Shown: piece by piece, positions 43,085 to 50,863 of the stretch
Numbering within the stretch: the stretch's first letter is position 1
Layout: each line of letters begins with the position of its first letter
DNA from: Stappia sp. MMSF_3263
GTDB lineage: Bacteria > Pseudomonadota > Alphaproteobacteria > Rhizobiales > Stappiaceae
Length of the DNA: 64,000 nt
Direction: 5' to 3'
Assembly: GCF_030733745.1 (NCBI RefSeq)
Contig: NZ_JASHIK010000010.1
Coordinates: 122,054-186,053, forward strand
Notes under the pieces: generated by a model
The model's input: the letters and a program-made list of their open reading frames with translations, nothing else
Told to the model about the DNA's origin: nothing
The model's database searches: none
Program-made: the position numbers and the translations under genes

Positions 43085-43842
43085 TGCCCGGCCTCGTCGC
43101 CAAGATGCCTGCGCAGAATGTCGAAGGCCCGCCCGATATCGGCCTTCAATGCCGATTGGGCGGCGACCGTGTCGCGCCGCGCCACCGCCTCGACGATCTC
43201 CCGGTGGAAATGGGTGGCCGAGCCGTCCGCCGCCTCGTCGAACAGCCGGGCGGAGGCGCGCAGGTAGGGTCCGGACTGCAGCCACAGGCTCTCGATGATC
43301 GGGATCAGCACCTGCGATCCGGCGGCGCGGTAGAGGGTGAAGTGGAAGGCGTGGTTGAGATCGGCCGCCTCGCCCGACATCTCCCGCCCCTTCCTCGCCA
43401 ACACCGCGTCGCAGGCATCGGTGAGACGCGCCAGTTCGCCGACAAGCGCATCGTCGACATTGGGAATGGCAAGCCCGATCACTTCGCTCTCGATGATGGC
43501 CCGGGCTCTGGCGAGATCCTCCAGCCGGTCGCGCGAGATCAGCGGCACGCGGATCGAGCGGTTCGGCATCGCCTCCAGCGCCTGCTCCGAGATCAGCCTG
43601 GCCAGCGCTTCGCGTACGGGCATGGTGCTGGTGCCGAGCCGGTTGGAGACATCGACGATGCGCAGCACCTCGCCGGGATCGAACAGCCCCTGGATCAACG
43701 AACGGCGCAGTTCACCGTAGACGCTGTCCTGCACGGTCTGCCGGCCGACCGGATTGAGCGGCGCGAGCACGCCGTCGGCGGAAGCGGACACCTGTTCCGA
43801 CGGCTGCATGCGACGCGTTCCGGTCGCGACCCTGGCGATCAT
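43081..43842 (-). CDS. GntR-family regulator, FadR/FCD subgroup
   Basis: A 253-residue regulator. The N-terminal winged helix shows VYGELRRSLIQGLFDPGEVLR and the recognition region RLGTSTMPVREALARL. The C-terminal FCD domain has the metal-binding Asp/His pattern (ARAIIESEVIGLA, ADLNHAFHFTLYRAAG, HFHREIVEAV). It heads the minus-strand operon and faces the liv operon. It probably represses both through the GTTTGATCAAAC palindrome in the shared promoter region and responds to the imported acid. Confidence 0.93.
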   Translation of the reverse strand: MIARVATGTRRMQPSEQVSASADGVLAPLNPVGRQTVQDSVYGELRRSLIQGLFDPGEVLRIVDVSNRLGTSTMPVREALARLISEQALEAMPNRSIRVPLISRDRLEDLARARAIIESEVIGLAIPNVDDALVGELARLTDACDAVLARKGREMSGEAADLNHAFHFTLYRAAGSQVLIPIIESLWLQSGPYLRASARLFDEAADGSATHFHREIVEAVARRDTVAAQSALKADIGRAFDILRRHLGDEAGQ

Positions 43843-44008
43843 GGCAAGTCTTCCCTCTCCCTCGCGCCCATCCGGCGCGGACCCGACCCGGGCACGCGGC
43901 CCATGCCGGGGCGGCGACCGTCCCGGCGCGGTTCGAGGCCGCTATCCGGGAACCTGAAAAAGCTCACATCCCATCTTTACAATCATTCGAGATCTGTGAT
44001 CAAGATAT

Positions 44009-44020
44009 GTTTGATCAAAC
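44009..44020. promoter_or_regulatory. Palindromic candidate GntR operator in the divergent promoter region
   Basis: GTTTGATCAAAC is a perfect 12-base palindrome. A second TGATCA lies at 43998-44003. It sits in the AT-rich part of the 235-base gap between the divergent gntR and livG genes, where an FCD-type GntR operator is expected. Confidence 0.55.
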
Positions 44021-44077
44021 ATCAAATGCAAGCATCCAACCTTTCGGGGCAGGGCTTGCGGCGGAGGGAGTCGCGCC

Positions 44078-44899
44078 GTGCAGGGCGGAACCGGAGAGAG
44101 GAAAGACGGACCCGGATCGCCCCGCGCGCATACCCCGCCGGTGCTCGAGGTTCGCGATCTTGCCCGCAGCTTTGGCGGCAACCGCGCCGTCGACGGCATG
44201 TCGCTCGATCTGCATGCCGGCGAGATCCTCGGCCTGATCGGCCCGAACGGGGCCGGCAAGACCACCTTCTTCAACCTTGTGGCCGGCAGCCTTGCCCCCG
44301 ATAGCGGCGAGATCCGGCTGAAGGGCGTACCCATCGAGAGACAACCGGCCGCCCGCCGGCTCGCCATGGGGCTCGGCCGCACCTTCCAGATCCCGCGCCC
44401 CTTCGCCGGCATGAGCGTGCTCGACAACGTCATGGCCGCCGGCCAGAACCAGAGCGGCGAAAACATCCTTCGCAACTTCCTGCAGCCGGGCACCGTGCGA
44501 CGCGAGGAACGGGCGGCGCGCGAGCGGGCCCTGGCGCTGATCGACTTCGTCACGCTGTCCCATCTTGCCGACGCGCCGGCCCGGGTGCTGTCCGGCGGCC
44601 AGCGCAAGCTGCTTGAACTTGCCCGGGTGATGATGGCCGAACCGGCGGTGATCCTGCTCGACGAGCCGGCCGCCGGCGTCAATCCGGCGCTGCTCGACGT
44701 CATCGTCGAGCGCATCGTGGAGATCAACCGGATGGGCGTCAGCGTGCTCCTGATCGAGCACAACATGGACATGATCGCCCGGCTCTGCGGGCGCATCGTG
44801 GTGATGGCCGCCGGCCGCCAACTCGCCGAGGGAACGCCCGGCGAGATCATGGCCAATCGCGAGGTGGTGGAAGCCTATCTCGGCGAGGTGACACCGTGA
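44078..44899 (+). CDS. livG: Branched-chain amino acid-type ABC ATPase LivG
   Basis: A 273-residue ATPase with Walker A GPNGAGKTT, signature LSGGQRKLLELAR, Walker B VILLDEPAAGVN and switch IEHNMD. The FNLVAGSLAPDSGEI and GLGRTFQIPRPFAGMSV segments are LivG-specific. The GTG start at 44078 is supported by GGAGGGAG seven bases upstream. The first 22 residues are a variable Gly/Pro-rich extension. It is the first gene of the plus-strand operon. Confidence 0.93.
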   Translation: MQGGTGERKDGPGSPRAHTPPVLEVRDLARSFGGNRAVDGMSLDLHAGEILGLIGPNGAGKTTFFNLVAGSLAPDSGEIRLKGVPIERQPAARRLAMGLGRTFQIPRPFAGMSVLDNVMAAGQNQSGENILRNFLQPGTVRREERAARERALALIDFVTLSHLADAPARVLSGGQRKLLELARVMMAEPAVILLDEPAAGVNPALLDVIVERIVEINRMGVSVLLIEHNMDMIARLCGRIVVMAAGRQLAEGTPGEIMANREVVEAYLGEVTP

Positions 44900-45675
44900 A
44901 CGCGCCTCCGCCCTTCGCCGCCCCGTCCCCACCGCTGTCGACGCGCGGCCTCATTGCCGGCTACGAGCCGGACCTGCCCATTGTCAAGGGCATCGACTTC
45001 ACGCTCGGCAATGGCGAATTCGTCACCATCCTGGGACCGAACGGCGCTGGAAAATCGACCTTCGTCAAGGCCATCGCCGGGCTGGTGCCTCTCCACGGCG
45101 GCACCCTGTCGCTCGCCGATGCCGACATCACCGGCTGCCCCCGCCATGCGCTGATCCGCAAGGGTCTCGCCTTCGTGCCGCAGACGGAAAACATCTTCGC
45201 CACCATGACGATCCGCGAGAACTTGCAGATCGCCGCGACGGTTCTGCCGAAGCCGGTCCGCAAGGCGCGCATCGAGGCGATGCTCGACACCTATCCGGAT
45301 CTGGCGAAGCGTCCCGGAGCGATCGCCGGCGGGCTTTCCGGCGGCCAGCGGCAGATGTTGGCAACCGCCCGCGCGCTCCTTGTCGAACCGCGCGTGCTGA
45401 TCCTCGACGAGCCCTCTGCCGGGCTCTCGCCGAAGGCCGTGGCGGAGGTGTTCGAGCGACTGGTCGCGATCAATCGCGGCGGCGTGCCGATCCTTTTGGT
45501 CGAGCAAAACGTGCGCGCCGCGCTGCGCATCGCCCATCGCGCCGTCGTGCTGGTCGACGGCCGCTTGCGCCACGATGCGCCGGCGGCCGAACTTGCCGCC
45601 GATCCCGATATCGGCCGGCTGTTCCTCGGCGCCCACGGCACCCCCGCCCCCAGCAACGGAGACCCCGCTCCATGA
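44896..45675 (+). CDS. livF: Branched-chain amino acid-type ABC ATPase LivF
   Basis: A 259-residue ATPase with Walker A GPNGAGKST, signature LSGGQRQMLATARAL, Walker B VLILDEPSAGLSP and switch VEQNVRAAL, all in the LivF form. The GTG start overlaps the livG stop (GTGA). Together with LivG it powers the LivHM channel. Confidence 0.93.
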   Translation: MNAPPPFAAPSPPLSTRGLIAGYEPDLPIVKGIDFTLGNGEFVTILGPNGAGKSTFVKAIAGLVPLHGGTLSLADADITGCPRHALIRKGLAFVPQTENIFATMTIRENLQIAATVLPKPVRKARIEAMLDTYPDLAKRPGAIAGGLSGGQRQMLATARALLVEPRVLILDEPSAGLSPKAVAEVFERLVAINRGGVPILLVEQNVRAALRIAHRAVVLVDGRLRHDAPAAELAADPDIGRLFLGAHGTPAPSNGDPAP

Positions 45676-46583
45676 GTGCCCAGATCCTGCTCGAGGGTCT
45701 CCTGGCCGGCGCCATGATCGGCCTTGGCGCCGTCGGCCTGACGCTGACCTATTCGATCCTGCGCTTCGCCAATTTCGCCCATGGCGAGTTGCTTGCCTGG
45801 GGGGCGTATCTCTCGCTCACCCTGTCACTGGCCATCGGCGCCGTGTCGGGCGCCAGCCTTGCCCCGCTCGGCCCCTTCAGCATCTCAACCGGGCTGATCC
45901 TCGCCGGCCTTGCGGCGATGGTGCTGACCGCCGGCCTTGCGCTTGCCGTCGACACCCTGCTCTTTGCCCGGCTGCGCCGGCGCGGGGCGACCGCGATCAT
46001 CGTGGTGATGGCCAGCTTCGGCGCCTCGATGGCGCTGCGCAGCCTGCTGGAATTCCTCTACACCTCCAAGCCTGCCTACTATTCGCGCGAGTTGCAGATC
46101 GCCATGCCGCTGCCCGGCGGTATCCGCGCCACGCCCGACCAGTTGCTGCTGATCGGAGCGGCCTTCCTCGCCGTCATCGCCGTTCATCTTCTGCTGACCC
46201 GCACGGATCTCGGTCGCGCCATGCGCGCGGTCAGCGAGAACCCGGCGCTTGCCGGCGTCGTCGGCATCGACACGGCCAAGGTGGTGCGCGCCGTGTGGAT
46301 CATCGGCGGGGCGCTTGCCTGCACGGCGGGCACCATGTCGGGCCTGCTCGTCCAGATCCGCCCCTATATGGGCCTCGACCTGCTGCTGCCGCTCTTCGCC
46401 GCCGTCATCCTGGGCGGCATCGGCTCAGTGCCGGGCGCCATGCTCGGCGGATTGCTGGTCGGACTGTGCGAGGCGCTTGCCGTGCAGACCATCGGCGCCG
46501 AATGGCGGGCGGCGGTCGCCTTCTTCGTCATCACGCTGGTTCTGGTGATCCGCCCGACCGGGTTGTTCGGGAGGCCCGCATGA
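45672..46583 (+). CDS. livH: Branched-chain amino acid-type ABC permease LivH
   Basis: A 303-residue permease with eight membrane segments. LivH signatures are LTYSILRFANFAHGELLAWGAY, TDLGRAMRAVSENPALAGVVGID, and LGGIGSVPGAMLGGLLVGL near the end. It is coupled on both sides by ATGA overlaps. Confidence 0.93.
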   Translation: MSAQILLEGLLAGAMIGLGAVGLTLTYSILRFANFAHGELLAWGAYLSLTLSLAIGAVSGASLAPLGPFSISTGLILAGLAAMVLTAGLALAVDTLLFARLRRRGATAIIVVMASFGASMALRSLLEFLYTSKPAYYSRELQIAMPLPGGIRATPDQLLLIGAAFLAVIAVHLLLTRTDLGRAMRAVSENPALAGVVGIDTAKVVRAVWIIGGALACTAGTMSGLLVQIRPYMGLDLLLPLFAAVILGGIGSVPGAMLGGLLVGLCEALAVQTIGAEWRAAVAFFVITLVLVIRPTGLFGRPA

Positions 46584-47590
46584 GCCTGGAACTCCTCGCC
46601 TATTGCGCCTTCTTCCTCACCATCGCGCTGACCTATGCGGTGATCGTGCTCGGCCTCAACGTGCAATGGGGACAAACGGGTCTCTTCAATGTCGGCGTTG
46701 CCGGCTTTGTCGCCGTCGGCGCCTATGCCTCGGCGATCCTGACCTCGCCCGCCGTCGAAGGCCGCTTCGGCGGCTTCGACCTGCCGATCCCGGTCGGCTG
46801 GGCCGGAGCCTTCCTTGTCGCGGGACTGCTGTCGGCGGCAATCGGCTGGCTGACCATGCGGCTGCGCGCCGACTACCTGGCGATCTCCACCTTCGGCATC
46901 GCCGTCACCGTCCAGCTGGCCACGCTCAACCTGGAAGGCCTCACCGGCGGCCCCTTCGGCATCAGCCTGATCCCGCGCCCCTTCGCCGGACATGCCGGCG
47001 AGGCACTCATCTTCTCGCTCGCCAACATGGCGCTGCTCATCAGCCTTGTCGCGCTGCTCTACCTGATGCTCGAGCACCTGGCGAAAAGCCCCTGGGGGCG
47101 GGCACTTCGGGCAATCCGCGAGGACGAAGCGGCGGCCGAGGCGCTCGGCAAGAGCCCACGCCGCTTCCGCATCGAGGCCTTCGCGCTCGGCGGCGCGATC
47201 ATGGGGCTCGGCGGCGCGGCGCAGGCCCATTTCATCGGCTTCATCGCCCCGGAGAACTACCTGCCTATGCTCACCTTCCAGGTCTGGGCGATGCTGATCG
47301 TCGGCGGCTCGGGCAACAATCGCGGCGCCATCCTCGGCGCGGTGCTCGTCTGGGCGCTGTGGGCCGCCTCCTCGGCGCTGGTCGAGGCGCTGGCGCCGGC
47401 CGGCGAGCAGGCGCGTGCCGCCTCGCTGCAGACCGTCATCATCGGTGTCGCGCTGTGTGCGATCCTGCTCTTCCGCCCGCAAGGGCTCCTTCCCGAACCA
47501 GGCGGCGCCCGCCGCCGCCTGCCCTTCCTTTCCAGATGGCGCGGAACCCCCGCCGCCGTCGCCACGACCACGGAACCCGACCGCCCATGA
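46580..47590 (+). CDS. livM: Branched-chain amino acid-type ABC permease LivM
   Basis: A 336-residue permease of the LivM type. NVQWGQTGLFNVGVAGFVAVGAY lies near the start, TMRLRADYLAISTFGIAVTVQ in the middle, then GRALRAIREDEAAAEALGKSP and VWAMLIVGGSGNNRGAILGA. About eight to nine membrane segments. The stop overlaps the start of the aldo-keto reductase/Rid fusion gene, which shows that the enzyme is made together with the transporter. Confidence 0.92.
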   Translation: MSLELLAYCAFFLTIALTYAVIVLGLNVQWGQTGLFNVGVAGFVAVGAYASAILTSPAVEGRFGGFDLPIPVGWAGAFLVAGLLSAAIGWLTMRLRADYLAISTFGIAVTVQLATLNLEGLTGGPFGISLIPRPFAGHAGEALIFSLANMALLISLVALLYLMLEHLAKSPWGRALRAIREDEAAAEALGKSPRRFRIEAFALGGAIMGLGGAAQAHFIGFIAPENYLPMLTFQVWAMLIVGGSGNNRGAILGAVLVWALWAASSALVEALAPAGEQARAASLQTVIIGVALCAILLFRPQGLLPEPGGARRRLPFLSRWRGTPAAVATTTEPDRP

Positions 47591-49056
47591 CCAGCCGCCC
47601 CGAAACGACGAAGCTCGGCTTCGATCTTGAGATCAGCCGCATCCTCACCGGACTGTGGCAGATCGCCGACATCGAGAAAGACGGCAAGCCCGTCGATCTC
47701 GATGCCGCTGCCGATCACCTCTCCGACTATGCGGCCGCCGGCTTCACCACCTTCGACATGGCCGATCACTACGGCAATGCCGAACTCGTCGCCGGCCGTC
47801 TGCTGGCCCGTCACGGCGAAGGCGCCGACCGCCCGCTTGCCTTCACCAAATGGTGCCCGGAACCCGGACCGATGACCGAGGACGTGGTGCGCGCCGGCGT
47901 GCAGGAACGGCTCGACCGGCTCGGCGTTTCCCGTGTCGACCTGCTGCAGTTCCACTGGTGGACCTTCGAGCATCCCGGCTGGCTCGACGCGCTGAAGCAC
48001 CTGGCGCGCCTGCGCGAGGAAGGGCTGATCGGCGAAATCGGGGTGACCAATTTCGACGCCGCCCACCTGCATGTGGCGCTCGCAGAAAACCTGCCGATCG
48101 TCTCCAACCAGGTCTCCTTCTCGGTCGTCGACCGGCGGGCCGCTGGCGCGCTGAGCGACCTTTGCGCGCGCACCGGCGTGCGTCTTCTCGCCTATGGCAC
48201 GCTGTGCGGCGGCTTCCTGTCGGAACGCTGGCTGGGCAAGCCGGAGCCGGCGGAGATCGCCGACTGGAGCCGGATGAAATACAAGCGCTTCATCGATGCC
48301 GCCGGCGGCTGGGAGGCGTTCCAGGCGCTGCTTGCCGCGCTCGGGGCAGTGGCGCGGAGACACGGCGTCTCGATCTCCAACGTCGCCACCCGCTGGGTCC
48401 TGGAAACCCCCTCGGTCGCCGGCGTCATCATCGGCGCGCGGATCGGCGAAAGCGAACATCGGGCCGACAACCTGAAGCTTTTCGGCTTTGCCCTCGACGA
48501 CACCGACCGCGCACGCCTCGAAGAGGCCTTCGCCGGCATGGCGCCGATCCCCGGCGATTGCGGCGACGAATACCGCCGCCCGCCCTTTCTCACCGCCTCC
48601 GGCGACCTCAGCCATCACCTGGAAAGGATCCCGAGCATCTACCAGCCGGAACCGGTGCCCGGGCGCGCCAACCGCTGGCTTCTCTCCTCGGGCAGCATCT
48701 GGGAACCGCTGGCCGGCTTCAGCCGGGCGATGCGGGTCGGCGACCGCATCCTGGTATCCGGCACCACGGCGACCCACGGCGCCGACCACTGCGTCGCACC
48801 CGGCGATGCCGAGGCCCAGACCACCTATGTGCTGGACAAGATTGCCGCCGCACTGGCGGCCTTCGGCGCCTCGATGGAGGACGTGGTGCGCACCCGCGTC
48901 TACCTGCAGGACGTCGGAGCCTGGGAAGGTCCCTCGCGCGCCCATGGCCGCGTCTTCGGCGACATCCGACCTGCCAACACGACGCTTGCCGTCGGCAGCC
49001 TGATCGGCGGTTACGAAGTGGAGATCGAGGTCGAGGCGGTCCTCGACCCGCGGTAG
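47587..49056 (+). CDS. Aldo/keto reductase fused to a Rid (YjgF/UK114) domain
   Basis: A 489-residue two-domain protein. Residues 1-330 are an aldo-keto reductase with a full tetrad: Asp57 and Tyr62 in FDMADHYG, Lys88 in FTKW, His123 in QFHWW. The cofactor loop is VIIGARIGESEHRADN. Residues 365-489 are a Rid-family domain (RVGDRILVSGTTATHG, AALAAFGASMEDVVRTRVYLQD, RPANTTLAVGSL, VEIEVEAVL). In RidA the catalytic Arg sits in a PARS/T motif; here that position is Asn464 in RPANTT. The domain is therefore unlikely to be a classical 2-iminoacid deaminase and resembles the Arg-less Rid subgroups. The gene is coupled to livM by ATGA. Confidence 0.9.
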   Translation: MTSRPETTKLGFDLEISRILTGLWQIADIEKDGKPVDLDAAADHLSDYAAAGFTTFDMADHYGNAELVAGRLLARHGEGADRPLAFTKWCPEPGPMTEDVVRAGVQERLDRLGVSRVDLLQFHWWTFEHPGWLDALKHLARLREEGLIGEIGVTNFDAAHLHVALAENLPIVSNQVSFSVVDRRAAGALSDLCARTGVRLLAYGTLCGGFLSERWLGKPEPAEIADWSRMKYKRFIDAAGGWEAFQALLAALGAVARRHGVSISNVATRWVLETPSVAGVIIGARIGESEHRADNLKLFGFALDDTDRARLEEAFAGMAPIPGDCGDEYRRPPFLTASGDLSHHLERIPSIYQPEPVPGRANRWLLSSGSIWEPLAGFSRAMRVGDRILVSGTTATHGADHCVAPGDAEAQTTYVLDKIAAALAAFGASMEDVVRTRVYLQDVGAWEGPSRAHGRVFGDIRPANTTLAVGSLIGGYEVEIEVEAVLDPR

Positions 49057-49072
49057 CCCGCCGCCCCGGGGG

Positions 49073-49990
49073 TCAGGCGACCGCGTGCCAGGCCATGAAT
49101 CCCAGGCCGGCGACGATGCTGACCGGGAGTAGGCGAAAGGCTACGAGCCCGACGATATCCTCCAGCGGATAGGCCGGCCGGTCGAGCCAATAGGTCGGCC
49201 GGCTCTCGATGACGTTGAGGACGTACCTGCAGCGGTCGCGCGGTCGCACGGGCAGGCGCGGCAGGTCGAAGGGCAGCATGTCGAGCACATGCCTCGCGCA
49301 CAGCCGGTTCTCCGCAGGGAAGTGAAAGAAGAACGGCCGGCCTCCGGTGCGCGTGTTGACCAGATGCGTCCCGTCGAACCGGTAGAGCTTGCGCTCCAGT
49401 CCCGACTGGCAGGCGGAGCTGGCGAAGATCTCCTGGTCGTAGTCGAGGGCGACGCGGCCGGGATTTTCCAGGAACCACTTGTTGAGAAGCGTCTGGTCGC
49501 AATCGATGCCGGAGGCATAGTCGAGCCCGGCAAGCATGGTCGCGAGCGCCCCGGCTTTCCCGATATAGCCGCCGGAATTCAGATAGCGGTACATGCCGCT
49601 CCGACCGGTTCCTTTCGGATAGCGGCGCGAGGCGGCAAACCGTCCGGGAAGTTTCCAGGTGAAGCCGGGCTCGGTGGAGATGACGATGGGGCTCGCGAAG
49701 GCGCGGTAGCGCGCGACAAGCTCCGCCGGATCACGGATCAAAGCCACATCGTAGCCGTCGGTATAGACCACGATCTCGTCGCCCGGCAGGCCCGACAGGT
49801 GCGCCCGGAGCACCTGCATCGCGGCGAGATGGCCGGGATAGGGACTGCCGGTCCACACGATGTCGGGGACGATACCGAAGCGGGCGAGAGAGGCACGGTA
49901 GCGGTCAAGGCCCGGCCCCTCGTGCGAGGCGAGCGTCACGAAACGCGGAAGCGCATCGACCACCTTGGCCTGCCCACCTGCCCCGTTCAT
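49073..49990 (-). CDS. PLOD-type (collagen lysyl hydroxylase-like) glycosyltransferase
   Basis: A protein of about 305 residues resembling the glycosyltransferase domain of PLOD/LH3 enzymes. The likely sugar-nucleotide/metal site is VVYTDGYDVALI. The acceptor-side motifs are STEPGFTWKLPGRF, RYLNSGGYIGKAGALATML, DCDQTLLNKWFLENPGRVALDYDQEIF, all as in that family. A C-terminal hydrophobic stretch (IVGLVAFRLLPVSIVAGLGFMAW) may anchor it to the membrane. The start is uncertain: the ATG at 49990 has a very close GAGGAA, and the frame is open to 50053. It lies at the end of the minus-strand run that also contains a GT25 enzyme. Confidence 0.8.
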   Translation of the reverse strand: MNGAGGQAKVVDALPRFVTLASHEGPGLDRYRASLARFGIVPDIVWTGSPYPGHLAAMQVLRAHLSGLPGDEIVVYTDGYDVALIRDPAELVARYRAFASPIVISTEPGFTWKLPGRFAASRRYPKGTGRSGMYRYLNSGGYIGKAGALATMLAGLDYASGIDCDQTLLNKWFLENPGRVALDYDQEIFASSACQSGLERKLYRFDGTHLVNTRTGGRPFFFHFPAENRLCARHVLDMLPFDLPRLPVRPRDRCRYVLNVIESRPTYWLDRPAYPLEDIVGLVAFRLLPVSIVAGLGFMAWHAVA

Positions 49991-50094
49991 TTCCTCATCC
50001 CGTGCCGCCTCCCGGGCATCGACGCAGTGTCGGTGCGCATGACAGTCAGCCACGCATGGGCCGGTGAGGCAAGCCGGGTTCCGGCAAACGGCAG

Positions 50095-50847
50095 TCAGAC
50101 GGGCGGCGTGGCGAAGGAGGCGGAGGAACGTCCCTCGCGCTCCCGTTCGGCCTCCAGCTCCGCGATCTTGAGGTCGATGACCGAGCGGTCAAGCATGCCG
50201 GAGACATTGTCAGAGGTCGGCAGGGTTTCCGCCACATGCAGGTAGCGCTCGCCCGCCACCGCCATGAGCCGGCGCAGTTCGGCGAGCGGATCGGGGTGAT
50301 CGTCGGCACGGATGTCGATCCACGGATAGGCCTCGCCGCGCACGACCCTGAGAGCCGCCGACTGCCTGCCGCGTTTGTCCCCGCCGGCCGCCTCGCCGGC
50401 TTCCATGGCGGTGAGCAGCCGGTCGGTGAAGTCCTTTTCCGGATGCGCCAGATAGGTCTCGAGCGTCGCCTCCAGCACCCGCGCGCCGGCCAGCATGTTG
50501 CCGGCGACCGAGACCCCTTCCCCGATCAGGTGCCCCGCCCAGTCGATGCATTTCTCGCCGGTGAAGGCGGCGCTGCGCCCGGCCGCATCCATCACGTGAA
50601 GCTGGCGCGAATGGGAGCCCGCATCGCGTCCCGTCATGGCCGCGACGACCTCCTCCGCCGAGGCGCCGGCCTGCAGCATCTTCATTCCGTCGATGCCGTA
50701 GAGCGGCGAGATGAAGGCCTGGCTGGCAATCGCGCCGACGCCGCCGGCCATGTAGGGCACGACGGCCCCGACGGCGAAGAAGCGGCTGGCGACCGCGATG
50801 CCGAAATGGCCGGTCGCCGGGTCGCGGGCGACTATGGAATAGGTCAT
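50095..50847 (-). CDS. DUF1028 protein (Ntn-hydrolase-like)
   Basis: A 250-residue member of DUF1028, proteins with an Ntn-hydrolase-like fold often found beside gamma-glutamyltransferase genes. The start MTYSIVARDPATGHFGIAVAS is diagnostic, followed by YMAGGVGAIASQAFISPLYG, RQLHVMDAAGRSAAFTG and GVSVAGNMLAG. Genomic association suggests a peptide- or amide-related hydrolysis. It starts 16 bases after the gamma-glutamyltransferase gene. Confidence 0.92.
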   Translation of the reverse strand: MTYSIVARDPATGHFGIAVASRFFAVGAVVPYMAGGVGAIASQAFISPLYGIDGMKMLQAGASAEEVVAAMTGRDAGSHSRQLHVMDAAGRSAAFTGEKCIDWAGHLIGEGVSVAGNMLAGARVLEATLETYLAHPEKDFTDRLLTAMEAGEAAGGDKRGRQSAALRVVRGEAYPWIDIRADDHPDPLAELRRLMAVAGERYLHVAETLPTSDNVSGMLDRSVIDLKIAELEAEREREGRSSASFATPPV

Positions 50848-50863
50848 CTGCCTGCCCTCCCGT

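Noticed and set aside
50037..50050. Lone ATGACAGTCA-type half-site as a Pho box near the PLOD-type gene
   Set aside because: Only one repeat is present; a Pho box needs two with a four-base spacer.
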